Source: Desulfatitalea tepidiphila (GTDB lineage: Bacteria > Desulfobacterota > Desulfobacteria > Desulfobacterales > Desulfosarcinaceae). Taken from it: a DNA stretch of 64,000 nucleotides. Position 1 is the stretch's first letter; each line of letters begins with the position of its first letter. Made by a program: the position numbers and the translations under genes. Shown here piece by piece: positions 18,749 to 27,313 of the stretch. The stretch covers positions 248,001 to 312,000 of the forward strand of contig NZ_BCAG01000001.1 in the NCBI RefSeq assembly GCF_001293685.1, written 5' to 3'. The notes below the pieces were generated by a model. That model saw nothing but the letters and a program-made list of their open reading frames with translations. It ran no database searches and was not told the origin of the DNA.

Positions 18749-19912
18749 ATGAAAATTCACGAGTACCAGGCCAAGGTCCTCTTCCGGAAGTACAACGTGC
18801 CGGTTCCCAAGGGAGAGGTCGCCTTTACGGTCGAAGAGGCCCAGAAGGTCGCCGGAACCCTGGGGGGCTATCCGGTGGTCGTCAAGGCCCAGATTCATGC
18901 GGGCGGCCGCGGCAAGGGCGGCGGTGTCAAGCTGGCCCGTTCGCTGGACGAGGTCAAGCAGCTCGCCGGCGAGATCCTCGGCATGACCCTGGTGACCCAC
19001 CAGACCGGTCCCAAAGGCCAGCCGGTCAAAAAGGTGCTGGTCGAACAGGGGCTCAACATCGCCAAGGAGCTCTACCTGAGCGTGGTGGCCGACCGCGCCA
19101 CGGCCCAGGTCGTCATCATGGCCAGCGAGGCCGGCGGCATGGACATCGAGGCCGTGGCCGCCGAAACGCCGGAGAAGATCATCAAGGTGTATGTCAACCC
19201 GCTCAACGGCATCCAGGGCTATCACTGCCTGCAGGCCGCCTATGGCTTGAATCTGCCGGCCGCCGCCGTCAAGCCGTTTGTGCAGCTGCTCAACAATCTC
19301 TACAAGCTCTTCATCGAATACGACTGTTCCCTGGTGGAGATCAATCCGCTGATCATCACTGCGGATGACGCCATCCTGGCCCTGGACGCCAAGATCAATT
19401 TCGACGATAACGCGCTCTTTCGCCACAAGGACCTGCTCGAGTTCCGGGACCTGGATGAAGAGGATCCGGCCGAGGTCGAGGCGTCCAAGTTCAATCTGAA
19501 CTACATCAACCTGGACGGCAACGTGGGCAACATGGTCAACGGCGCGGGCCTGGCCATGGCCACCATGGATATCATCAAGCTGGCCGGTGCCGAGCCGGCC
19601 AACTTTCTGGACGTGGGCGGCGGCGCCAATGCCGAGATGGTGGAAAACGGGTTCCGCATCATTCTTTCCGACCCCAACGTCAAGGGTATCCTGATCAACA
19701 TCTTCGGCGGCATCCTGCGCTGCGACGTGCTGGCCGAAGGGGTGGTCAAGGCGGCCCAGAAGACTGGGATCAAGGTGCCCGTGGTGGTTCGCATGGAGGG
19801 CACCAACGTGGATGCGGGTCGCAAGATCCTGGCCGATTCGGGTTTGAACCTGACGCCGGCCGTTGACCTGAGCGATGCCGCGGCCAAGGTGGCCAAGATG
19901 GTGGGGGCTTAG
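18749..19912 (+). CDS. sucC: Succinyl-CoA ligase (ADP-forming) beta subunit
   Basis: SucC and SucD form succinyl-CoA synthetase, making ATP from succinyl-CoA or the reverse. The 387-residue protein has the ATP-grasp domain ([49 protein letters not shown] for Mg/nucleotide) and the C-terminal CoA-ligase domain ([50 protein letters not shown]). Length and motifs are normal. sucD begins 45 bases later. Its place completes the propionyl-CoA to succinate route. Confidence 0.97.
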   Translation: MKIHEYQAKVLFRKYNVPVPKGEVAFTVEEAQKVAGTLGGYPVVVKAQIHAGGRGKGGGVKLARSLDEVKQLAGEILGMTLVTHQTGPKGQPVKKVLVEQGLNIAKELYLSVVADRATAQVVIMASEAGGMDIEAVAAETPEKIIKVYVNPLNGIQGYHCLQAAYGLNLPAAAVKPFVQLLNNLYKLFIEYDCSLVEINPLIITADDAILALDAKINFDDNALFRHKDLLEFRDLDEEDPAEVEASKFNLNYINLDGNVGNMVNGAGLAMATMDIIKLAGAEPANFLDVGGGANAEMVENGFRIILSDPNVKGILINIFGGILRCDVLAEGVVKAAQKTGIKVPVVVRMEGTNVDAGRKILADSGLNLTPAVDLSDAAAKVAKMVGA

Positions 19913-19957
19913 GGCCGGTCGGAGTTCTGAAGAGCTTATTAAGAATGGAGTCTGAGC

Positions 19958-20845
19958 ATGAGCATTTTTGCGAATAAAGATACCAAAGTGCTGGTCCAGG
20001 GCATCACCGGTCGCGAAGGCCAGTTTCACACCCGCCAGTGCATCGCTTACGGCACCCGGATCGTGGGCGGGGTGACCCCCGGCAAGGGCGGCCAGAAGAT
20101 GGACGATGTGCCGGTATTCCACACCGTGGCCGAAGCCAAAGCGACCACCGGCGCCAATTGCAGTTTGATCTTCGTGCCGCCGCCGTTTGCCGCAACCGCT
20201 ATTCTGGAGGCCATCGACGCGGACATCGAACTGATCGTGGCCATTACCGAAGGCATTCCGGTCCTGGACATGATGAAGGTGAAAAACTATCTGAAGCCGA
20301 GCCGGTCGAGATTGATCGGGCCCAACTGCCCGGGCATCATCACGCCCGGTGAGTGCAAGATCGGTATCATGCCGGCCCCCATCCACAAACCCGGCGGGCC
20401 CATCGGCGTGGTGTCGCGCTCCGGGACCTTGACCTACGAAGTGGTGCATCAGCTGACCCAGCAAGGCATCGGCCAGACCACCTGCATCGGCATCGGCGGC
20501 GACCCGGTCAACGGCACCAATTTCATCGACTGCCTGCAGGCCTTCGAGGCCGATCCCGATACCAAGGGGATCGTCATGGTCGGCGAGATCGGGGGCAGCG
20601 CCGAGGAAGATGCCGCCAGCTTTATTTCCGCAAAAGTGAGCAAGCCGGTGGTGGGCTTTATCGCCGGTTTGACCGCTCCGCCGGGCCGTCGCATGGGCCA
20701 CGCCGGCGCCATCATCAGCGGCAGCAGCGGCACGGCCCAGGGCAAGATCGAGGCCATGGAAGCCGCCGGTATCCGGGTGTGCAAGAATCTGGGGCGGCTG
20801 GGAGAGTTGTGCAAAGAGACCTTCGCAGGGCTTTACCATGCATGA
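19958..20845 (+). CDS. sucD: Succinyl-CoA ligase (ADP-forming) alpha subunit
   Basis: The 295-residue subunit has the CoA-binding Rossmann domain ([35 protein letters not shown]), [16 protein letters not shown], and the power-helix region ([28 protein letters not shown]). The phosphorylated His is in [10 protein letters not shown] (~H248). It pairs with SucC upstream. Its 3' end overlaps hypA by eight bases, so hypA is translationally tied to this operon. Confidence 0.97.
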   Translation: MSIFANKDTKVLVQGITGREGQFHTRQCIAYGTRIVGGVTPGKGGQKMDDVPVFHTVAEAKATTGANCSLIFVPPPFAATAILEAIDADIELIVAITEGIPVLDMMKVKNYLKPSRSRLIGPNCPGIITPGECKIGIMPAPIHKPGGPIGVVSRSGTLTYEVVHQLTQQGIGQTTCIGIGGDPVNGTNFIDCLQAFEADPDTKGIVMVGEIGGSAEEDAASFISAKVSKPVVGFIAGLTAPPGRRMGHAGAIISGSSGTAQGKIEAMEAAGIRVCKNLGRLGELCKETFAGLYHA

Positions 20846-21212
20846 GATGGGCATTGCCATGGAGGTCCTGCGGATCGCCGAAGAGTCGGTGCCTCCTGGG
20901 ATGACAGGCATCCGCATCCAGCGGATCAATCTGAAAATCGGACGGTTGTCGGCCGTGGTCACGGAGAGCCTGCGTTTTTGCTTCGACGTGGTGGCCAAAG
21001 ACACTCTTGCCGATGGCGCCGAGTTGGCCATCGAAGAGGTGACGGTCAATGCGTGCTGCCAGGATTGCGGTCACCAGTGGACCGTGGACCAACCGGTTTT
21101 CGTATGCCCGGCCTGCAACAGCGGCCATATCGAACTGCTCTCCGGCCGGGAGTTGAACATCGAGTCGATCGAGATCGAAGAAGAGGATGATGCCGATGCT
21201 GACCAAGGATAA
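20838..21212 (+). CDS. hypA: Hydrogenase nickel-incorporation protein HypA
   Basis: HypA delivers Ni to [NiFe]-hydrogenase maturation. The 124 residues begin [16 protein letters not shown], with the Ni-binding N-terminal Met-His. They contain the zinc ribbon CCQDCGHQW ... [20 protein letters not shown]. The ATG overlaps the end of sucD. An acidic tail ([11 protein letters not shown]) follows, and the 3' end overlaps hypB. No hydrogenase structural genes lie in the window, so the hyp set is split from them. Confidence 0.95.
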   Translation: MHEMGIAMEVLRIAEESVPPGMTGIRIQRINLKIGRLSAVVTESLRFCFDVVAKDTLADGAELAIEEVTVNACCQDCGHQWTVDQPVFVCPACNSGHIELLSGRELNIESIEIEEEDDADADQG

Positions 21213-21978
21213 GACCCTGATCTACCGCCACCACCATGAGGGCCATGGGCCTCATCACCATCCCCACTCCCACGATAAACCCGGCGTGGAGACCCGCGCT
21301 TCGGGCGGCCGCGAGATCAAGGTGGTGCGCCGCGTGCTGGATGCCAACGACATGATGGCGGCCCGCAATCGCGAGTTGTTCGCGGACCACGGCGTTTTCG
21401 TGCTCAACATGATGAGCTCGCCCGGTTCGGGCAAGACCACCATTTTACAGCAGACCCTGGCCCGGCTGATGCCCGGGCTGCGCTGTGCGGTGATCGTGGG
21501 CGATATCTGCACCACCCAGGATGCGGACCGCCTGGCCGCCTCGGGTGCACCCGTGGTGCAGATCAACACTGACGAATTCGGCGGCGATTGCCACCTGGCC
21601 GCCCATGTCATCGAGCGCGCCCTCGGCGGCATCGACCTGCATGGTCTGGATCTGCTCATTGTGGAGAATATCGGCAACCTGGTGTGCCCGGCCGAATTCG
21701 ATATCGGCGAGGACAAGCGGGTGGTGGTATTGTCGGTGACCGAAGGCGAAGACAAACCGGCCAAGTATCCGCTCATGTTCCGGGAGTGCGATGCCATGCT
21801 GCTCAACAAGATCGACCTGCTGCCCTACCTGGACTACGATCTGGGCAAGACCTTGGAAAGCGTGGCCCAGATCCATCCCGGCATGCCGGTCTATCAACTC
21901 TCTGCAAAAAGCGGCGAGGGATTCGACGGCTGGATCGATTGGCTGAAAGGCCAGGTGGCGGCCAAGAAAAGCAAATAG
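21196..21978 (+). CDS. hypB: Hydrogenase nickel-incorporation GTPase HypB
   Basis: HypB is the GTPase partner of HypA in nickel insertion. ATG 21196 is the best spaced of three in-frame ATGs (21187, 21190, 21196) behind AGAGG. The 260-residue protein has a His-rich nickel-storing N-terminus (HHHEGHGPHHHPHSHD), P-loop MSSPGSGKTTILQ (~residues 73-84), VGDICTTQDADRL, INTDEFGGDCHL, and LVCPAEFDIGE (metal-site Cys). It ends with NKIDLLPY and LSAKSGEGFDGWIDWL. It overlaps hypA by 17 bases. Confidence 0.95.
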   Translation: MLTKDKTLIYRHHHEGHGPHHHPHSHDKPGVETRASGGREIKVVRRVLDANDMMAARNRELFADHGVFVLNMMSSPGSGKTTILQQTLARLMPGLRCAVIVGDICTTQDADRLAASGAPVVQINTDEFGGDCHLAAHVIERALGGIDLHGLDLLIVENIGNLVCPAEFDIGEDKRVVVLSVTEGEDKPAKYPLMFRECDAMLLNKIDLLPYLDYDLGKTLESVAQIHPGMPVYQLSAKSGEGFDGWIDWLKGQVAAKKSK

Positions 21979-21983
21979 CGCCG

Positions 21984-23168
21984 CTACACCGTCGTCCGAC
22001 ACACCCCGGCCGGTTGGTTCCAGAACGGCGACATCTTGCGTAACCGGTCGATGATGGGCGGTAATTTTTCGATGACCAGATCGATCTCATCCTGGGTATT
22101 GTAAACGCTCAGGCTGAAGCGGATCGAGCCATGGGCCGCCGTGAAAGGCACATCCATGGCCCGCAGCACATGAGAAGGTTCCAGCGAGCCCGAGGTGCAG
22201 GCCGATCCCGACGAGGCACAGATGCCGAACTCGTCGAGCATGAGCAGGATCGATTCACCTTCCACGAACTCGAAGGCGATGCTGCTGGTGTTGGGCAGCC
22301 GCCTGTCCGGGTCGCCGTTGACGATGGCATTGGGGATGGCCTGGATCAGGCCGTTCTCCAGCCGGTCGCGAAGGGCCTTGACCCGGGTGTTTTCCTCTTC
22401 CATCTTGGCTGCGGCCAACTCGGCCGCCTTGCCCAGCCCCACGATGGCCGCGACGTTTTCGGTACCGCCCCTGCGGCCGTGCTCCTGGTGACCACCCAGC
22501 AGGAATGGGGCGAACTTGGTTCCCTTGCGGACATACAGGGCGCCCACGCCCTTGGGGGCATGCAGCTTGTGGCCGGACAGCGCCAGCATGGCAATGTCGT
22601 TTTCCCCCATGTTGATGGGCAGCTTTCCCACGGCCTGTACCGCATCGGTGTGAAACACGGCGCCGCGCGTGCGCACCCGTTCGGCCACCTCTTCCACCGG
22701 GAAGATGACACCGGTTTCGTTGTTGGCCCACATGAGGGTGACGATGGCCGTTTCGTCGTCGAGTTTGGAATAGAGCGCATCGACATCCAACAGCCCTTTT
22801 TTATCCACCGGCACAGAGGAAACCCGATAGCCGTTTCGCGCCAGATATTCGCACAGATTCTTGACCGCGGGGTGCTCCACGTTGGAGGTGATGACATGAC
22901 GCTTGCCGGGATTGGCGCGCAGGGCGGCCCAGATGGCGGTGCTGTCGCTCTCGGTGCCGCACGAGGTGAAGACGATCTCTTCGGCCTGGGCGCCGATCAG
23001 ATCGGCCACCTTGGCGCGCGCCTCCTTGATTTTCATGGCCACGTTGCCGCCGAAGGTGTGCATGCTCGAAGGGTTGCCGTAAAATTGGGAAAAATAGGGC
23101 AGCATCTCTTGGACCACCTCGGGCGCCACCTGAGTGGTCGCATTGTTGTCCAGGTAAATCGGCTTCAT
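21984..23168 (-). CDS. nifS: Cysteine desulfurase NifS
   Basis: NifS takes sulfur from cysteine as a persulfide for Fe-S assembly on NifU. The 394-residue PLP enzyme begins MKPIYLDNNATTQVAPEVV. It shows EEIVFTSCGTESDS, TSNVEHPAVKNL, LMWANNETGVIFP, the PLP lysine in SGHKLHAPKGVGAL, the GGTENVAAIVGLG block and the catalytic loop Cys in CASSGSACTSG. The start overlaps the nifU stop by four bases (ATGA), so the pair is translationally coupled. No nif structural genes are nearby; a housekeeping role is likely. Confidence 0.96.
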   Translation of the reverse strand: MKPIYLDNNATTQVAPEVVQEMLPYFSQFYGNPSSMHTFGGNVAMKIKEARAKVADLIGAQAEEIVFTSCGTESDSTAIWAALRANPGKRHVITSNVEHPAVKNLCEYLARNGYRVSSVPVDKKGLLDVDALYSKLDDETAIVTLMWANNETGVIFPVEEVAERVRTRGAVFHTDAVQAVGKLPINMGENDIAMLALSGHKLHAPKGVGALYVRKGTKFAPFLLGGHQEHGRRGGTENVAAIVGLGKAAELAAAKMEEENTRVKALRDRLENGLIQAIPNAIVNGDPDRRLPNTSSIAFEFVEGESILLMLDEFGICASSGSACTSGSLEPSHVLRAMDVPFTAAHGSIRFSLSVYNTQDEIDLVIEKLPPIIDRLRKMSPFWNQPAGVCRTTV

Positions 23169-23995
23169 GCATCCACCTCCTCGACGACCAGTTCCTTGGC
23201 CACCAGCTCCTTGAGCTTGGTTTCAACGTAGTCCTTGAGGGTGATCTGGGACATGGCGCAGGATGCGCAGCGCCCCTTGAGTTTGACCACCACCCGGTTG
23301 CCGTCCACGTCGATCAGTTGAATGTCGCCGCCATCCTGCATCAGGGCCGGTTTGATCTCGCGCTCCAAAGTTTCCTCGATGAGCTTGATTTTCTGAATAT
23401 TGGTCAGCGGTTTGGGTTTGGCCGGTTTGTCCACTTGAGCGCCGTTGACCCGATCGATGATCTCCTGGATGCTGTCGTGGCATTTGCCGCAGCCGCCGCC
23501 CGCCTTAATGTAGTTGGTGATATCTTCTATGGTCTTCAGCCGGTGGTCGGTGACGGCGCTTTCGATCTGCAGGTCGGTCACGCCGAAGCATTCGCAAACG
23601 ATGTTGCCGGGCTTTTTCTGTTCGGGGGTGCCGCGGTAACAGGCAATGGCCTTTTCCAGGGCCTCCTGTCCCATGACCGAGCAGTGCATCTTTTCCTTGG
23701 GCAATCCTCCCAGATATTCGGCGATATGGTCGTTGGTGAGCTGCTCGGCCTCTTCGACGGTCTTTCCCATGAGCAGTTCGGTGAGCGCCGATGCCGAGGC
23801 AATGGCGCTGGCGCAGCCGAAGGTCTTGAATTTGGCGTCCGTGATCCGGCCGTTGTCGTCTACCTTGAAGGTCAGCTTGAGCGCATCGCCACAGGCCATG
23901 GAGCCAACCTCGCCGACGCCGTCGGCATTTTCAACCTCGCCCACGTTGCGTGGGTTGAGGAAGTGTTCTTTGACTTTATCGGTATATTCCCACAT
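23165..23995 (-). CDS. nifU: NifU Fe-S cluster scaffold, three-domain type
   Basis: I start at ATG 23995 behind GGGAGG; the 228-base open extension upstream is not NifU-like. The 276-residue protein has an IscU-like domain (MWEYTDKVKEHFLNPRNVGE, cluster Cys in SMACGDAL, FGCASAIA, MHCSVMG). A central BFD-like 2Fe-2S domain follows (CECFGVTD ... GGGCGKCHDSI, ~residues 130-180). The C-terminal Nfu domain has RCASCAMSQ. This full architecture is typical of nitrogen-fixation NifU and of many anaerobes that use it as their main scaffold. It forms an operon with nifS. Confidence 0.95.
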   Translation of the reverse strand: MWEYTDKVKEHFLNPRNVGEVENADGVGEVGSMACGDALKLTFKVDDNGRITDAKFKTFGCASAIASASALTELLMGKTVEEAEQLTNDHIAEYLGGLPKEKMHCSVMGQEALEKAIACYRGTPEQKKPGNIVCECFGVTDLQIESAVTDHRLKTIEDITNYIKAGGGCGKCHDSIQEIIDRVNGAQVDKPAKPKPLTNIQKIKLIEETLEREIKPALMQDGGDIQLIDVDGNRVVVKLKGRCASCAMSQITLKDYVETKLKELVAKELVVEEVDA

Positions 23996-24166
23996 ATCAT
24001 CCTCCCGGGTCACCTTATGGCAACATCCTGATCTGCTTGCATAAGCGGCTATGTTCTGGTGCGCATTGCTGTCATAATAAGCATCTTTTTGCCGATGCAA
24101 AGCGAAGGGGCCGGGTTTGCATGCAGGTGAGCGGCGTGAAAGGGCCGGATGGTGCCTATCTTGATG

Positions 24167-24197
24167 TTGACAACATGGCTTGCGACGATGGTATGCT
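24167..24197 (+). promoter_or_regulatory. Possible promoter of the Memo-like gene
   Basis: TTGACA (24167-24172) and TATGCT (24192-24197) are spaced by 19 bases, a little long, 25 bases before the start codon. It lies in the divergent nifU/Memo intergenic region (23996-24221), which otherwise shows no gene. Confidence 0.3.
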
Positions 24198-24221
24198 GAT
24201 TCAGCAGGAGGGGGTGACGCC

Positions 24222-25085
24222 ATGGAGATACGGAAATCATCGTTTGCCGGAAGCTGGTACCCGAGCCAGGCAGCGGCGTGTGACAGGGAGATATCTCAAT
24301 TTTTATCAGGTGTCACCGAATCCCAAACGGCCCAAGCGTCCTGGATCGCCGGTATCGTGCCCCACGCCGGATGGTACTATAGCGGGGCCGTCGCCTGCCG
24401 GGTGATCCACCATCTCAAATCGATCGATCCCGCCGATGCCATCGACCTGGTGGTGATTTTCGGCATGCATCTGCATCCCGGATCGGCCAACTACATGATG
24501 GCCACCGGTGCCTGGGAAACCCCCTTCGGACCGTTGCCCGTGGCAGAAGAGCTGGCCCGAGCGCTTCAGGAACGTTTTGATTTCCAGATCGAAACCCCCA
24601 CCCGTTTCATCCAGGACAACACCATCGAATTGCAGCTGCCGTTCGTCAAAAGGCTCCTGGACCCCGCCGCCGTGCTGGCCATCGGCGTGCCGCCCGCCGA
24701 AGCCTCCCTGGATATCGGGCGGGCCGTGGTGGATTGGGCGCGGGCCAACGATCGGCGGTTGAGAATCGTCGGCTCCACCGATCTGACCCATTATGGGCCC
24801 AATTACGGCTTTGCCCCCAAAGGCACCGGTCCCGGGGCCGTGCGTTGGGTGCGCGACCAGAATGACCGCGAGGTGATCGACGCCATGCTGGCCCTCGATC
24901 CGGAAATGGTCATCTCCGTCGGCTTGCGTCATCAGAATGCCTGTTGCGCAGGGGCGGCGGCAACCGCCATCGCAGCCGCCAAACATGCCGGCGCTACCCG
25001 TTCCCAGACCATTGCCTATGCCACCAGCTACGACAAAAGTCCGGGTGAAAGTTTTGTGGGCTATGCCGGGGTGGTGTTCGGGTAG
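24222..25085 (+). CDS. amrB: AmmeMemoRadiSam system protein B (Memo-like)
   Basis: ATG 24222 follows AGGAGGGGG and gives MEIRKSSFAGSWYPSQAAAC, the standard start of the family. The 287 residues contain IVPHAGWYYSGAVACRVI, GMHLHPGSANYMM, a family HH-type pattern, STDLTHYGPNYGF and CCAGAAATAIAAA, with conserved His/Asp/Cys around the LigB-like active site. The family is linked with AMMECR1 and a radical SAM protein in anaerobes, but its reaction is unsettled. No partner gene is adjacent here. Confidence 0.9.
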   Translation: MEIRKSSFAGSWYPSQAAACDREISQFLSGVTESQTAQASWIAGIVPHAGWYYSGAVACRVIHHLKSIDPADAIDLVVIFGMHLHPGSANYMMATGAWETPFGPLPVAEELARALQERFDFQIETPTRFIQDNTIELQLPFVKRLLDPAAVLAIGVPPAEASLDIGRAVVDWARANDRRLRIVGSTDLTHYGPNYGFAPKGTGPGAVRWVRDQNDREVIDAMLALDPEMVISVGLRHQNACCAGAAATAIAAAKHAGATRSQTIAYATSYDKSPGESFVGYAGVVFG

Positions 25086-25317
25086 GTCAATCCAACGAAT
25101 TCACTCGACAATCGACCCTCAGTGTTCCCGTTCGCCAATCACCGCGACCTTCCCTTTTTCCGGCCGCCGGTTTGCAAAACCCATATAAATATTTAATATT
25201 TGCCAATGACGGGCCGATAAGGCCATTGATGACATGACCACCGGCTTTGCCGGAAGTTGTCACGCGTCTACCGGAAGTCCGGCTGGACGATTATCCAAAT
25301 TGTAATAGGTGTACGCC

Positions 25318-25671
25318 ATGAACCTCTTGGACTATGTGCGCCGGTTGTTCGCTAAACAGAATAAGAACCAACGGCTTGAATATATAAAAGAATACACACC
25401 TGAAAGCATTTTCCGGAGCGGAGACGCACTGGAGGGCCAGGCCCCGAGCGCTGCGCTCAAACCCATGCAGGCACCCCCTGCGACCCATGAAGTGCCTTCG
25501 ATTGCCTTTTCGGACCAAGTCGATTTGGAAGCCTATGTCGAGGGCCTGAACGTTTCCAGCGCGGTGATCGAGGGCTGGATTTCGGCCGGCGTTCTGCTGC
25601 CCGAAGAGACCCGCGTGGCCGTCCAGATGATCCGTCTGATGCAGCAGAAGGGCAGATCGGACGCCAACTGA
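25318..25671 (+). CDS. Hypothetical protein, 117 residues
   Basis: I do not recognise this protein. ATG 25318 (alternative 25309) gives MNLLDYVRRLFAKQNKNQRL. The N-terminal ~35 residues are basic and amphipathic, a Pro/Ala linker follows (ALKPMQAPPATHEVPS), and the C-terminal ~50 residues (LEAYVEGLNVSSAVIEGWIS, AGVLLPEETRVAVQMIRLMQ) look helical and compact, like a small regulatory or adaptor domain. No signal peptide or Cys is present. It is a single gene. The 232-base space before it (25086-25317) holds an AT-rich palindrome (AAATATTTAATATTTG) but no gene. Confidence 0.6.
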   Translation: MNLLDYVRRLFAKQNKNQRLEYIKEYTPESIFRSGDALEGQAPSAALKPMQAPPATHEVPSIAFSDQVDLEAYVEGLNVSSAVIEGWISAGVLLPEETRVAVQMIRLMQQKGRSDAN

Positions 25672-25682
25672 TTTTTTTCAGA

Positions 25683-25769
25683 GGGGCCTAAAGTTTCCCC
25701 GTTGAACGACGATAGTATGCGACAGAGGCTTCGCGGGGGAGCCTCTAAGATATATGTCACATATATCTT
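25683..25769 (+). other. Row of stem-loops downstream of the 117-residue gene
   Basis: Three stems follow the stop: GGGG...CCCC (25683-25700), AGAGGCT/AGCCTCT with a G-rich loop (25724-25746), and AAGATATATG/CATATATCTT (25747-25769). A fourth, the terminator at 25781-25814, closes the row. This compact spacing would suit a structured RNA or a long 3' region; I cannot assign a known class. Confidence 0.35.
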
Positions 25770-25780
25770 CCTTTAGCCGG

Positions 25781-25814
25781 CGGGGCGGCTGCGGCAGCCG
25801 CCCCGTTCTTTTTC
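25781..25814 (+). terminator. Strong Rho-independent terminator
   Basis: CGGGGCGGCTG, loop CGG, CAGCCGCCCCG (perfect 11-base-pair stem) is followed by TTCTTTTTC. Confidence 0.9.
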
Positions 25815-25931
25815 CTTCGGACGCCGATGCACGGATTTCCCTTTTAAATCTTTTTGATGCATTCGGTTTGTTTTTTAAATTGGCGCATGGGTTCATGTCG
25901 CCTTTTGATCGAGTCTGCCCGGGGTTGATGT

Positions 25932-27232
25932 ATGCCGTCCAGTTGCTGGCACCAAAAATTCATCGTTTCCAAACGTGCTCTGCTATTGGGGATCACGATG
26001 ATCCTGTTGGCTATCATTTTTTGATGCGCAAAGGGTCAATCGCAAAGAGGCTATCGAGAACTGGATCATTCCAGAGATCCATCACCAGGTGAACGCCATA
26101 AACGCCTACCGGGCCTCGGGCGCAAGCCTTGCCCGCTCGGCGACTTTATCCACCGATGCCCGGCGGATTGCCGCTGCTTGGACGGCTTATGCCACCGGGG
26201 ATCTGAGCGATTTGCAGGAGGACACGCAGAGCCGTTCACTCGTCGGGGAGAATGAAAGCGAATTCGAGCGCACTCTTGCCGCAGGGGCGACGGTCGGGCC
26301 GCTGCTGACGACCGCCTGGGGTCAGGGCAGCCCTTACAATCTCATGACACCCGACGACAGCTGCGATGGTGGGCATACCGTGACCGGCTGTGTGGCTACG
26401 GCCTGGGCCCAACTGTTGCGCTATTGGGCGTGGCCCATTCAAGGCGCCGGCAGCCACGAATATACATGGACGCGCCAGACATTGGATCCCGATACTCTGG
26501 ACCCTTTGACTGAGACCTTGTCGGCGAATTTCGAAGTGAACTATGGGTGGGACCTGATGCCCGACCTGCTTTCCCAAGAGAGCAGTGAAGCGGAGAAAGA
26601 TGCCGTTTCACAGTTGATGTACCACATGGGCGTGGCCGCCGAGATGGCTTATGGATGTGACGGATCGGGCAGCAATGCCTGGGCGGATGATATCCTGGGG
26701 GTCTATTTCAACTACAAGCCCGATACATTGCTCTATATCAATCGCGCGACTCCGCATTTCAGACGAATTCGAAACAGGGGAGTACAATTGGGACGCCAAC
26801 AATCAGCACATCGTCATCGGCATCGAACCGGACAATGCCCCACCAGTGGTCGAAGCCGGTGACCTCCAGGTCGTCGAGGAGGCCACCCTGGTGCAGTTGA
26901 GCGGCACTGCCGTCGATCCCGAAGGCGTCGGCATCAATGGTTACACGTGGCGCCAAGTCAGCGGCCCGGCGGTGACCTTGTCGTCACCCGATACAACCGA
27001 TCCTGCCTTTACCGCCCCCGACGTGCACGCGGAGACCGACCTGGTGTTTCAATTGCGGGCCGACGATGCCAATCGGGCATTTGCCACAGACACCTGCACG
27101 GTCACGGTCCGCAATACGGACGGCTCCACCGCGCCCGACCCTCCGGCAACCCACCTCGATTCCAGCGGGGGTGGCGGCGGGGGTGGCGGCTGTTTTGTCT
27201 CGAACCTATCTCCTTTCGGTGTCCTTCCCTGA
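25932..27232 (+). pseudogene. Broken C10 (streptopain-family) peptidase with PKD-like domain and Gly-rich C-terminus
   Basis: ATG 25932 opens a signal peptide (KRALLLGITMILLAIIF) that runs into TGA. Removing one T from the T6 run at 26017-26022 restores the frame into the propeptide-like VNRKEAIENWI. The peptidase then reads AWGQGSPYNLMTP and TVTGCVATAWAQLLRYW (active Cys). After LLYINR (~26750) the frame jumps to FETGEYNWDANNQHIVIGIE, and the segment that should carry the catalytic His (GGHxxV-type) is missing, so an internal deletion is likely. A PKD/Ig-like domain (~26835-27110) and SGGGGGGGGCF follow, resembling Gly-rich sorting tails, and then a stop. The enzyme was secreted; the copy looks dead. 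Confidence 0.75.
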
Positions 27233-27313
27233 CTTTGGTGGTGCCGGCAGCGATGCGGTTTCAGGAGAAAATGGGGATTGATCTGGACTCGTTCCCATGT
27301 CATAAATAGCCCC

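Noticed and set aside
18731-21049. 772-codon open frame on the minus strand
   Set aside because: It is antisense to sucC, sucD and hypA, all of which are certain; the translation resembles no protein.
25754-26092. 112-codon ORF before the C10 remnant
   Set aside because: It runs through a terminator hairpin and lies in a different frame from the signal-peptide and propeptide pieces that make sense.
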